Made by a program: the position numbers and the translations under genes. From Methanomicrobiales archaeon (lineage in GTDB: Archaea; Halobacteriota; Methanomicrobia; Methanomicrobiales; Methanospirillaceae): a DNA stretch of 12,870 nucleotides. Position 1 is the stretch's first letter. Every line of letters starts with the position of its first letter. This document shows, one piece after another, positions 5,634 to 12,680 of the stretch. The DNA lies in assembly GCA_013415575.1 (NCBI GenBank), contig JAAEES010000024.1, positions 1 to 12,870 of the forward strand, read 5' to 3'. The notes under the pieces were generated by a model. The model searched no databases and had not been told where the DNA came from. It worked only from the letters and a program-made list of their open reading frames with translations.

Positions 5634-8189
5634 CGCTGATCCTGCCTGGATGTTCATCCTCCTCATCATCTTGAAAATCTCAAACCATACCACACTCAGC
5701 GCACCAGCCACGAAAGCCATAAGAACATCACCCGAATCAACCGGGGCGAACTGGAAAATCTCCTGGAGGGAGGGTACTACCAGTACGGCAGCGAGGAAGA
5801 AGAGGGTTCCGCCCATGACCCACCAGAACGCTTTGTTCGGGCTCCGGAGGCTGCTGACGACGCTCGTGGTCCATGACCGGTTGGTGCAGATGAGGGCAAG
5901 GTTCGCGACGACGATGGTGACGAAGGTAAGTGTCCGGGTTTCGGGAGTTCCAAGACCCCCGGCAACCGCAGAAAGGTAAACGGCGAGCACAATGGCCAGC
6001 ACCACGAATCCCTGGGTGAGGGCAAGCAACGTCGTTCGTCGATCAAGGAGGTGCTCGCGTGAGTCCCGCGGCGGTCGCTGCATTACGTCCGCCTCTTCCC
6101 GCTCGGCCTCAAAGACCACCGAACATGCGGGGTCAATAATCAGCTCCAGGAAAACGACATGAACCGGGAGGAGGATGAGCGGCCATCCCAGGAGAACGGG
6201 GGCCAGCGATATTCCAGCGATGGGGACATGGACCGAAATGATGTAGGCCATCGCTTTCTTAAGGTTATCGTAAATCCTCCTCCCCATCCGTACCGCTGCG
6301 ACGATGGATGCGAAGTTGTCATCGAGCAGGACCAGGGAGGAGGCTTCCCTGGCGACATCAGTCCCCCTTCCGCCCATCGCGATACCGATATTTGCAGATT
6401 TTAGGGCTGGCGCATCATTCACTCCGTCGCCCGTCATGGCCACGACTTCCCCGTTCTCCTTGAGCGCCTCGACGATAGTGAGTTTCTGTTCCGGCACGAC
6501 CCGTGCAAAGATGTTTGTCTCCCCAATCGTTCCGGCAACTCCTTTACGTCCCATGGATTCCAGTTCAGGACCAGTTACTACCGTCTCAACGGAACGAAGG
6601 CCGATCTGTCTCCCTATGTACTGCGCAGTAGCAGGGTAATCTCCGGTTATCATGACCGCCCGGATTCCAGCCGAATAACATTCGGCAATCGCCCCGGCCG
6701 CATCAGGCCTTACCGGGTCGGCAAAGCCGATCAGGCCAAGGTACGTGAATGAAAATTCATGCTGTTCGTCCGGGAGCTCTTTTTTCCTGAAGTAGCTTTT
6801 TGCTACGGCAATAACTCTGAGCCCTTCCCCTGCCATCTTCTCCACATCAGCGTTGATGACAGCGGTCTCCTCGGCCCGACCAAGATGACAGAGATCAGCA
6901 ATGGCCTCTGGAGCACCCTTGGCGGCGATCACGTATTCATCGCCCGAACGCGATCTCCAGACATTTGACATAGCAAGGAGTTCCCGGGAAAGGGGGTACT
7001 CTACCACCAGCTCCCAATCCTGGTGGAGGTGTTCGGTACCGTCGAGATCATCACATCCCTTCCGCAGGAGAGCCTGCTCCATGGGGTCGAAAGGATCTTT
7101 TTTACAGGAGAGGATGGCGAACTCGAGGAGCTCATGGAAGGGTTCAGGGAGGGAACGGTCCTTCCTGAAATCACACGCGAACTCCTGCCCCCGCGCTTTC
7201 AGGCGGGCGACACTCATCCGGTTCTGGGTGAGGGTCCCGGTCTTATCCACACAGAGGACCGTGGCCGCCCCGAGTGTCTCTATGGCCGGGACATGCCGGG
7301 TGAGCACGTTCAGCTTCGAGAGTCTCCACGCACCCAGCGCAAGGAAGACGGTGAGCACAACAGGGAATTCCTCCGGGAGAATGGCCATAGCCAGGGTGAT
7401 GCCGGCGAGCAGCCCGTGGAGCCAGTCCTCCTGCGTGATCCCGTATACGATAACCACCGTCGCAAAGAGGACGAGACCGATCAGGGCAATACTCCGGACG
7501 ATCCGAGCCGTCTCCCGGTGCAGTTTCGTCTCTTCCCGTTCGAGGCTCTGCAGGGCTTTCCCGATCCGGCCCATCTCGGTATACATACCGGTTGCGGTGA
7601 CTTCTGCAACCCCCTGCCCCTGGACCACCAGCGTTCCGGAAAAGAGCCAGGGGAGGTCGTCCCCCCCGGGTTTCCGCTCACCCTCCGTGGTGCCCGGAAA
7701 TTTCCTGACCGGGACAGATTCCCCTGTCAGAAGGGATTCGTCGACCATCAGGTTGTTTCCGGCCAGAAGTACCGCATCTGCTGCTATCCGGTCACCCTCG
7801 CTCACCAGGAGAAGATCGCCCCGCACCACCTCCCGACCGGCTATTCTCGATCGCAGACCGCCCCGGATCACCAGCGCCCGCGGACTCGAGAGACTCCGGA
7901 GGGCTTCAAGGGCGTTTTCGGTCTTCTGCTCCTGGTATACGGTGATGCCGATGATGACCAGGACAAAGGAGAGCAGGATCAGCCCTTCCTGAAAATCCCC
8001 GATGATGAAATAGATCAGGCCTGCGGCTACGAGGAGGAGGAACATCGGCTCCCGGATTACTTCCGCTACAATTCCGATGACACCCCGCTTCTCTGCTGAC
8101 GGGATCTCATTGTAGCCTTCCTGCTGAAGCCGCCGTTCAGCCTCTTCCGGGGAGAGGCCGGTATAGGTGCTGATGTCCAGTATGGCCAT
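5622..8189 (-). CDS. P-type cation-transporting ATPase (P2-like)
   Basis: An 855-residue integral-membrane ion pump that forms a phospho-aspartate intermediate. In order (from the 8189 start): an N-terminal cation-ATPase domain (GLSPEEAERRLQQEGYNEIP), actuator motif TGES (155-158), the M4 cation-site motif PEEFP (272-276), phosphorylation motif DKTGTLT with Asp315, nucleotide-binding KGAP (424-427), and hinge TGDGVNDAP (586-594). C-terminal membrane helices follow, with ELIIDP (about 682-687) in M6. Length and layout match P2 ATPases of the Ca2+/Na+ type. However, M4 has PEEFP rather than PEGLP, and M6 has E-L-I-I-D where SERCA has N-x-x-T-D, so the ion is uncertain. The ATG at 8189 (MAILDISTYTGLS) is preferred; an in-frame GTG at 8228 adds 13 residues and neither has a strong ribosome site. 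No regulator or partner gene is adjacent. Confidence 0.93.
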   Translation of the reverse strand: MAILDISTYTGLSPEEAERRLQQEGYNEIPSAEKRGVIGIVAEVIREPMFLLLVAAGLIYFIIGDFQEGLILLSFVLVIIGITVYQEQKTENALEALRSLSSPRALVIRGGLRSRIAGREVVRGDLLLVSEGDRIAADAVLLAGNNLMVDESLLTGESVPVRKFPGTTEGERKPGGDDLPWLFSGTLVVQGQGVAEVTATGMYTEMGRIGKALQSLEREETKLHRETARIVRSIALIGLVLFATVVIVYGITQEDWLHGLLAGITLAMAILPEEFPVVLTVFLALGAWRLSKLNVLTRHVPAIETLGAATVLCVDKTGTLTQNRMSVARLKARGQEFACDFRKDRSLPEPFHELLEFAILSCKKDPFDPMEQALLRKGCDDLDGTEHLHQDWELVVEYPLSRELLAMSNVWRSRSGDEYVIAAKGAPEAIADLCHLGRAEETAVINADVEKMAGEGLRVIAVAKSYFRKKELPDEQHEFSFTYLGLIGFADPVRPDAAGAIAECYSAGIRAVMITGDYPATAQYIGRQIGLRSVETVVTGPELESMGRKGVAGTIGETNIFARVVPEQKLTIVEALKENGEVVAMTGDGVNDAPALKSANIGIAMGGRGTDVAREASSLVLLDDNFASIVAAVRMGRRIYDNLKKAMAYIISVHVPIAGISLAPVLLGWPLILLPVHVVFLELIIDPACSVVFEAEREEADVMQRPPRDSREHLLDRRTTLLALTQGFVVLAIVLAVYLSAVAGGLGTPETRTLTFVTIVVANLALICTNRSWTTSVVSSLRSPNKAFWWVMGGTLFFLAAVLVVPSLQEIFQFAPVDSGDVLMAFVAGALSVVWFEIFKMMRRMNIQAGSAGGS

Positions 8190-8465
8190 GATGGAGCCTG
8201 GTAAAGGAACGATATCTGCTCTTTTCACCTATAGGGTTGCCGATCATTCGAAAGGCAGCAGGTCCGGTTCTGTTTTCACTGATGCGGAATTCAAATGTTC
8301 GTGCCTGTGGAGCGCCAGGTGTGGTTTGATCCCGGACACGTAGCTATGCAGGATTATTTCATCTCGGCCCCGTTGAGACCGGGGAGAAAACCGCCTAAAG
8401 ATCGATTGTTATTCCGTAGTCCGCGTCACCAGAATTTCATAGGAGCCACAGCTGGATTTTCGCAC

Positions 8466-8475
8466 GGTAAAAAAG
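8466..8475 (-). terminator. Oligo-T terminator after the acetate transporter gene
   Basis: On the minus strand, TTTTTT (8474-8469) comes 5 bases after the stop codon at 8482-8480. This is a typical archaeal T-run terminator, and it separates this gene from the P-type ATPase gene downstream. The remaining spacer 8229-8465 has no gene I can support. Confidence 0.45.
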
Positions 8476-8479
8476 AGAA

Positions 8480-9070
8480 TCAGACGGGGAAAACTTTCAC
8501 CCCGTAAACCTCGTTAACCACCTGGCCAAGCCCGATATAGAGGGCAAGGGCCCCGGTAATGATCCCGGTAATACCTCCCAGCGTGTGGATGGTCGCATTC
8601 CCGGTAAGGGTCGCGGCTACCAGCAGCGCCACCAGGAGTACTACAAAGAACAGGGTGAGCGCGAGAATCTTATGCATTTTTAACGTGCAGACAAAAAGCC
8701 CGAGGGCGAAGATTCCCCATAATGCAAGAAAGGCAGCCATATCCACAGCACCTGGTTTCTCCGAAAGGCCAAGAACAGGGAGCATCAGGATCGTGGCAAA
8801 GGAGATCCAGAAAAAGCCAAAGCTCCCGAACGTCAGGAGCCCGAAGGTATTGTTCTTTTTCCATTCAAGGATTCCGGCGATGATCTGGGCAATTCCCCCG
8901 TAAAAGAGGGCCATTGCAAGGATGGGGCTGCTCAGCGCAGTAATTCCGGCATTATGCAGACTCAACGCAATTGTCGTCATCCCAAAGGCGCACAGGCCAA
9001 GAGGGGCAGGGTTTGCCGTATTATCGATCAGGAACAGGTTATTCCTGCTCTCCGTGTCAAGGTAAGTCAT
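8480..9070 (-). CDS. Acetate uptake transporter, GPR1/FUN34/YaaH (SatP) family
   Basis: A 196-residue membrane protein with six predicted helices. The family signature NPAPLGL is at residues 20-26 and FYGGIAQIIAGILEWKKNNT at 56-75; the remainder (FGSFGFFW and so on) is collinear with SatP/YaaH and the methanogen AceP-like proteins. Characterised members move acetate (and succinate) with protons or as channels. In a hydrogenotrophic methanogen it would supply acetate as a carbon source. I chose the ATG at 9070 because GGAG lies 8 bases before it and the protein then has normal family length. An ATG at 9091 (GGAGG 11 bases upstream) would add seven residues, and the frame stays open to 9202 with unlikely sequence. 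The promoter appears to lie near 9291-9298, leaving a leader of roughly 200 bases with inverted repeats. Confidence 0.9.
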   Translation of the reverse strand: MTYLDTESRNNLFLIDNTANPAPLGLCAFGMTTIALSLHNAGITALSSPILAMALFYGGIAQIIAGILEWKKNNTFGLLTFGSFGFFWISFATILMLPVLGLSEKPGAVDMAAFLALWGIFALGLFVCTLKMHKILALTLFFVVLLVALLVAATLTGNATIHTLGGITGIITGALALYIGLGQVVNEVYGVKVFPV

Positions 9071-9206
9071 TCCTTTCGCTCCAAGAGACATGGCCGCTGT
9101 TGCCTCCAACCGGACGGTTTCATAACAGGAAACCGCGTATCCGGGAGAGAAGAAGATGGCAGATGCCAGTTCATGCCTCCCCCAAACCGTGTTCGCAACC
9201 AACGTG

Positions 9207-9252
9207 ATGATGCATCATGCCGGACTCCGGATTGAACCATCCGGCGCATCAT
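9207..9252 (-). repeat. Nested inverted repeats in the acetate transporter leader
   Basis: ATGATGC (9207-9213) and GCCGG (9219-9223) pair with CCGGC (9241-9245) and GCATCAT (9246-9252), a 12-base-pair stem with a 5-base bulge. Inside it CCGGAT (9227-9232) and ATCCGG (9239-9244) form an alternative 6-base stem. In addition ATGATGCATCAT (9207-9218) is a perfect palindrome. The block lies between the putative promoter and the start codon of the transporter, so it could be an RNA structure or a protein binding site. The pairing is seen directly; the function is inference. Confidence 0.45.
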
Positions 9253-9263
9253 TCTTCTCAGCT

Positions 9264-9298
9264 GAAACATCTTCGGACCTAAATGTTTCTAAGTATAG
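9264..9298 (-). promoter_or_regulatory. Putative promoter and operator of the acetate transporter gene
   Basis: On the minus strand, CTATACTTA (9298-9290) resembles a TATA element. Just downstream, a perfect 7-base inverted repeat GAAACAT/ATGTTTC (9264-9270 and 9283-9289, 12-base spacer) would cover the transcription start region near 9265-9272. That position suits an archaeal repressor. Prediction from sequence only. Confidence 0.4.
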
Positions 9299-9334
9299 TC
9301 TGCAGAATACCGGCATGGTCTGGGAGGAGGGGGA

Positions 9335-9514
9335 ATGCTGACCCCGGACCAGCTCCGCCACAGGGATGTGATAGGGGCAACGTGCGGCGCCGATATATCC
9401 TTCACCACTGCCCGCGGTGATTGGGGGGTTTTCCCGGCCTTGAACTTCCAGCCTTTCACTCGTGGTTTTATGCCCTTACCAGCTGACCCTGAACTATCAC
9501 ATAGTGATCCATGA
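9335..9514 (+). CDS. Possible small protein (59 aa) upstream of the prenyltransferase
   Basis: An open frame of 59 residues beginning MLTPDQLRHRDVIG and ending in DPELSHSDP. It is preceded by a very purine-rich ribosome site (GGAGGAGGGGG, 9323-9333), and its TGA overlaps the ATG of the UbiA-family gene as ATGA, the arrangement used in translationally coupled archaeal operons. I recognise no family, membrane helix or metal motif; there is one Cys (residue 17). Against it, the last 20 residues run through a TATA-like element and leader expected for the next gene, so the frame could be chance or a decayed remnant. Codons in the first two thirds favour G/C at position three, as in neighbouring genes. 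Confidence 0.4.
   Translation: MLTPDQLRHRDVIGATCGADISFTTARGDWGVFPALNFQPFTRGFMPLPADPELSHSDP
9464..9473 (+). promoter_or_regulatory. Putative TATA element before the prenyltransferase
   Basis: GGTTTTATGC lies about 40 bases before the ATG at 9511, compatible with a start near 9495 and a short leader containing GTGATC (9504-9509). It is a weaker match than the amt TATA box. Confidence 0.3.
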
Positions 9515-10431
9515 GTGCCATGACCCTGCGAGCTATCATCGACCTCCTCCGGCTTCATTTCTTTTTTGCCTGGCCGGTCCTCTTCTGCTCAGGCTATCTC
9601 CTTGCGGCGAGCGTCTATGGAGATTTCTCCTGGACAGACCTTTTCCGGGCGGTCCTGATCGGGTTTTTCGGTTTTGAAGCAGGATTTGTACTGAACGACT
9701 ACGTCGACCGCGAATATGACCGGAAAGACATCGAGTCCGACCGCCTCACCCGGTACTGGCGGGTTTTCGGAACCCGGCCCCTCCCTGCCGGACTCGTGAC
9801 CCGGTATCAGGCCCTCATGCTCTTCATGTTTCTCGTCGCCCTCACGGCTCTCCTGATCTTCACCCTCCCCTTTCCGCATTCACTGTTCGTATTCATTATC
9901 ATGGCCTGCAGTTATGCCATCGAGGTATTCTACCAGGTTAAAAAACGAAACCAGCATTTTCCCATCGCCCAGCTGGTCGGTCGGACCGACTTTGCCCTGT
10001 TCCCGGTGGCCGGTTACCTCTGTATCGGTTACCCGGACATCCCCGCTCTCCTCTATTTTCTGTTCTTTTACCCTTTTGCCCTCGCCCATCTCGGGGTCAA
10101 TGATCTCGCAGACTATGCCAACGATCAGGCACGGGGCATGTACAGCATTACAGTCCTGTATGGGGAACCGGGAAGTGCTTCCTGGATTGCCGGATTCAGC
10201 GCGGTCCATGCGTGCACGAGCCTGATTTTCATGAGCATGCTTGGGGGGATCGCAAAAACCGGTCTTATGGCAGGACTGGGGCTCCTCCTCGCTGCAAACG
10301 TCGCTATCCTGCGGGATCGCAGCCCTGATACCGGACTGCGGGTGCTCCCGCTCTTCCATATCACCATGCTCATATACGCGATATCGATACTGCTGGATGC
10401 GGTAGTTCAACAGGGTCCCGGGTTTGTTTGA
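9511..10431 (+). CDS. UbiA-family prenyltransferase
   Basis: A 306-residue polytopic membrane enzyme (about eight to nine helices) of the UbiA superfamily, which joins an isoprenyl diphosphate to an aromatic or glycerol acceptor using Mg2+. The first Asp-rich motif is NDYVDREYD (62-70), followed by TRPLPAG (88-94). The second is NDLADYANDQARGM (197-210), followed by the usual SITVLYG. Both are intact, so the enzyme should be active. In archaea this family makes digeranylgeranylglyceryl phosphate (membrane lipid synthesis) and also includes quinone-type and heme-type enzymes. An unusual segment between the first motif and RPLPAG (SDRLTRYWRVFG) makes me unwilling to assign DGGGP synthase. The start at 9511 has GTGATC just upstream and overlaps the stop of a possible 59-residue ORF; an ATG three codons later is an alternative. 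Confidence 0.88.
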   Translation: MSAMTLRAIIDLLRLHFFFAWPVLFCSGYLLAASVYGDFSWTDLFRAVLIGFFGFEAGFVLNDYVDREYDRKDIESDRLTRYWRVFGTRPLPAGLVTRYQALMLFMFLVALTALLIFTLPFPHSLFVFIIMACSYAIEVFYQVKKRNQHFPIAQLVGRTDFALFPVAGYLCIGYPDIPALLYFLFFYPFALAHLGVNDLADYANDQARGMYSITVLYGEPGSASWIAGFSAVHACTSLIFMSMLGGIAKTGLMAGLGLLLAANVAILRDRSPDTGLRVLPLFHITMLIYAISILLDAVVQQGPGFV

Positions 10432-10533
10432 AAACCGTCCGCATCCTGTCCATGGGCTCCAATTTCCGGAAGCTCCCCTGCAGGGATGTTTCCAGGAATC
10501 CGCAACCGGTCACCTGAACTCGTGTCATCATTC

Positions 10534-10545
10534 CATTATTTAATG
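10534..10545 (+). promoter_or_regulatory. Putative TATA box of the four-helix membrane protein gene
   Basis: CATTATTTAATG, a symmetric AT-rich element in an otherwise GC-rich spacer, lies about 65 bases before the chosen ATG at 10609. Its presence is a main reason to reject the upstream in-frame starts at 10486 and 10543, which would lie before or within the promoter. Confidence 0.4.
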
Positions 10546-10608
10546 CACCGACAGGAACCATTCCTGCAGCATGCTCTCCCCAGGCAAATCGAACAGTGCA
10601 GGTTTACC

Positions 10609-11187
10609 ATGACGAGAAAAACCCACCAGTCCCCTCTCCGGGCCCTTATCTCAGGCCTGATCGGGATTATCATATTCCTCTTCCTGCTCATACTCTTCAG
10701 GTTTTTCGCTGACCATACCTCCTGGGCGCTGTTCTCAGGATTTGTCGACCTCCTCTCTGCCAATGCCCCGCTCATCATCTTCTTCTCCGTTATGCTCATG
10801 ATCGGGGATATCTTCGCAGCCTTCTCATTCCCGTTCAACCTTCCATTCCCCATCTTCAGCGCAGTCGGGAGCGTCCTCCTCGTTTCTTTCATTATCCGGA
10901 TCATCGTGTTCATCAATAACTTCTATTCGGTCGGCATTACCCCCACCATCGAACTGATGAAGCTGATCCTCTACCCGCTCACCATTATTGTCGTGCTGAT
11001 CGCGGGCTACCTCTCTATCGCTGCGCAGGTACGGAGGGAGAAACCGGACACCGGGATCCCTTCATCAGAACCGGGTGAGGAAGATCACTCCACGGTCAGC
11101 CCAACCTGGGAAGATATCGGCGCGGAGTTCCGGCAGATGTTCTACGACCTGTTCCGCCGGATCCGGGACGAAATTAACCGGAAGTGA
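10609..11187 (+). CDS. Uncharacterised membrane protein with four predicted helices
   Basis: A 192-residue protein I do not recognise. Four hydrophobic helices are visible, at about residues 12-33, 53-72, 83-103 and 117-138, with short loops. A charged linker follows (VRREKPDTGIPSSEPGEEDH), then a C-terminal amphipathic segment WEDIGAEFRQMFYDLFRRIR (167-186) that could lie on the membrane or bind a partner. No catalytic or metal-binding motif is apparent. The ATG at 10609 is chosen over longer starts because AGGT lies 5 bases before it and the upstream residues look non-coding. It follows the UbiA-family gene by 177 bases on the same strand but has its own likely promoter, so co-transcription is not evident. 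A short T-run (11198-11202) after the stop may end the transcript. Confidence 0.75.
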   Translation: MTRKTHQSPLRALISGLIGIIIFLFLLILFRFFADHTSWALFSGFVDLLSANAPLIIFFSVMLMIGDIFAAFSFPFNLPFPIFSAVGSVLLVSFIIRIIVFINNFYSVGITPTIELMKLILYPLTIIVVLIAGYLSIAAQVRREKPDTGIPSSEPGEEDHSTVSPTWEDIGAEFRQMFYDLFRRIRDEINRK

Positions 11188-11256
11188 GAAATACACATTT
11201 TTCCGGGATTGCATTTTCAGGCGTACCTTTTCGGGTTTCTGAACCATGGTACAGGC

Positions 11257-11661
11257 ATGGTTCAGATGACACCAGAAATCAAGGATGCCTTCCGTGCGGG
11301 CAGGATCTTCCCATTGGCAACGGCGTCGAAAGACGGTGAACCGAATGTTGCTCCCATGGGGGCGGTCTTTCCCAGAGATGGGGAAACTATCTGGATCGGT
11401 AACCAGTTCATGAAGACCACGCTCCAAAACGTCCTGGAAAATCCCCGTGCCTGCCTCTATGTCTGGGGGCCGGGGATTACGGGATGCTACAAGATCAAAG
11501 GTGATGTTGAGGTCAGAACAGAAGGGTCAGACTACGATACCATGCGCAATGAGGTGAAAGCAGTGAAACCAGAACTCCACTGCAGATCGCTCCTGGTGAT
11601 GAAGGTCACCAGCGTATATGACTGCATGCCGGGTGACCATGCGGGAGACCGGTTGATTTAA
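11257..11661 (+). CDS. Pyridoxamine 5'-phosphate oxidase-like flavin-binding protein
   Basis: A 134-residue protein with the split-barrel, FMN-binding PNPOx-like fold. Family features are the N-terminal helix MTPEIKDAFRAGR, strand RIFPLATASKDGEPNVAPMG (16-35), the segment ETIWIGNQFMKTTLQNVLEN (43-62, the flavin-phosphate region in homologues), then ACLYVWG and CYKIKGDVEV. It is far shorter than true PNP oxidases (about 210-220 residues) and lacks their C-terminal substrate residues, so it more likely binds FMN, F420 or heme for an unknown redox role. The start MVQMTPEIKDAF (11257) is chosen over the longer frame from 11209 because the extra residues have no homologue-like sequence; an ATG three codons later is possible. 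It sits alone between a membrane protein gene and the lyase gene. Confidence 0.85.
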   Translation: MVQMTPEIKDAFRAGRIFPLATASKDGEPNVAPMGAVFPRDGETIWIGNQFMKTTLQNVLENPRACLYVWGPGITGCYKIKGDVEVRTEGSDYDTMRNEVKAVKPELHCRSLLVMKVTSVYDCMPGDHAGDRLI

Positions 11662-11679
11662 AAGAACCGGTTCTATCAA
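11654..11679. repeat. Palindrome at the end of the PNPOx-like gene
   Basis: AGAACCGGTTCT (11663-11674) is a perfect 12-base palindrome, flanked by TTGAT (11654-11658) and ATCAA (11675-11679) with a 4-base bulge on the left. It overlaps the stop codon of the PNPOx-like gene (TAA, 11659-11661). It could be a 3'-end hairpin or a dimeric protein site for the downstream lyase gene; no T-run follows directly. Confidence 0.4.
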
Positions 11680-11764
11680 AATGGTCTGTCTTTCCGGATA
11701 AGGGGAGGCCGGAACGTCTCGAGAGAGGGGTGCATTCGGCATCCCGGAAACAGAACTTTTTTCG

Positions 11765-11776
11765 AAAACTAATTAT
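11765..11776 (+). promoter_or_regulatory. Putative promoter of the lyase gene
   Basis: AAAACTAATTAT is an AT-rich TATA-like element about 32-43 bases before the ATG at 11808. A T-run at 11757-11762 just upstream may mark the end of an earlier transcript or belong to the promoter. AGGA at 11799-11802 is a reasonable ribosome site 5 bases before the ATG. Confidence 0.35.
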
Positions 11777-11807
11777 GGTGACAATTTGATGCTCATCCAG
11801 GATCAAT

Positions 11808-12680
11808 ATGAAGAAAACAACGCTCCTGCGGAACCTGATTTTGGATCCCGAAATTCTCGTGATTCCGGTGGTCCACGACCCGCTGTGTGCAAAGATTGCC
11901 GAACAGGCAGGGATAAGGGCAATTTTTTCCGCAGGCTACGCCAATTCCGCCGCATATTTGGGAAAACCGGATGTTTCCCTGATGACACTCTCCGAGATGG
12001 TCGATTGCGCATCACGTATTGTCGACGCGGTGACCATTCCGGTATTTGCAGACGGCGATACGGGACACGGAAACGTCACCAATGTCATCCGGACGGTTGA
12101 GCTCTACGAGAAAGCCGGCGTAGCGGGGATATTCATTGAAGACCAGGTCTTTCCCAAACGTTGCGGGCATATGGAAGAAAAACAGGTGATTCCGGCCAGG
12201 GAGATGGTTGCAAAGGTACGAGCGGCGGTTGATGCAAAGAAGGACCCGGATCTGGTCATCATGGCACGGACCGATGCCATCGCCGTTCACGGGATTGATG
12301 AGGCAATTCACCGTGCAAATCTCTACCATGATGCAGGGGCCGATCTCATGTTCGTGGAGGCTCCCCGGTCGATAGACCAGATGCGACGTATCTGTTCCGA
12401 AGTGGAGGGTCCGACGTTCGCCAACAACCTCCCGGGTGGTAAATCTCCATTTCTGACCGCCCGTGAGTTGCAGGATATCGGATATGCTGTCGTCGCCGAT
12501 GCCACCTCCTGCACCTACGTCATTGCAAAGGCGGTCGGGGAACTGTTCGCCGAGCTGGCACGGACCGGGTCATCAGCAGCCTTCAATGATCGCATGACCC
12601 TCTTCGACGAATTCAACCGGCTGGTCGGTCTTCCGGAAATCCGGGAAAAGGAGCGGTATTACTCGTCATTCTGCCGTTGA
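11808..12680 (+). CDS. Isocitrate lyase/PEP mutase superfamily enzyme (methylisocitrate lyase-like)
   Basis: A 290-residue cytoplasmic TIM-barrel enzyme of the isocitrate lyase superfamily. Visible motifs are the SAGYANSAAYLGKPD loop (41-55), metal-binding DGDTGHGN (82-89), EDQ (111-113), the catalytic loop KRCGH (117-121) with Cys119, then ARTDA (153-157) and FVEAP (182-186). The intact K-[KR]-C-G-H loop points to C-C bond cleavage (methylisocitrate, dimethylmalate or a similar 2-hydroxy acid) rather than phosphonopyruvate mutase, which lacks that cysteine. Length fits PrpB-like enzymes. The region that positions the substrate reads NNLPGGKSP (206-214), unlike the NITEFG of E. coli PrpB, so the substrate may differ. 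No methylcitrate synthase or dehydratase gene is nearby. The start has AGGA 5 bases upstream and the standard KKTTLLR opening. Superfamily certain, substrate unknown. Confidence 0.9.
   Translation: MKKTTLLRNLILDPEILVIPVVHDPLCAKIAEQAGIRAIFSAGYANSAAYLGKPDVSLMTLSEMVDCASRIVDAVTIPVFADGDTGHGNVTNVIRTVELYEKAGVAGIFIEDQVFPKRCGHMEEKQVIPAREMVAKVRAAVDAKKDPDLVIMARTDAIAVHGIDEAIHRANLYHDAGADLMFVEAPRSIDQMRRICSEVEGPTFANNLPGGKSPFLTARELQDIGYAVVADATSCTYVIAKAVGELFAELARTGSSAAFNDRMTLFDEFNRLVGLPEIREKERYYSSFCR

Noticed and set aside
6901..8099. Two long plus-strand open frames (about 360 residues each) opposite the P-type ATPase
   Set aside because: They are antisense to a gene with every P-type ATPase motif, have low-complexity Arg/Ser/Pro-rich sequence and no ribosome sites; they come from GC-rich codon bias.
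8361..8390. Short CCCCG/CGGGG hairpin in the spacer before the P-type ATPase
   Set aside because: A 5-base stem in GC-rich DNA is expected by chance, and its position relative to any promoter is unclear.
11789..12100. Frame starting at 11789 with a GGTGA 7 bases upstream
   Set aside because: After the start it is only the shifted frame of the lyase gene, with Arg-rich non-protein-like sequence; the lyase frame at 11808 is unambiguous. A short overlapping leader peptide cannot be excluded but has no support.
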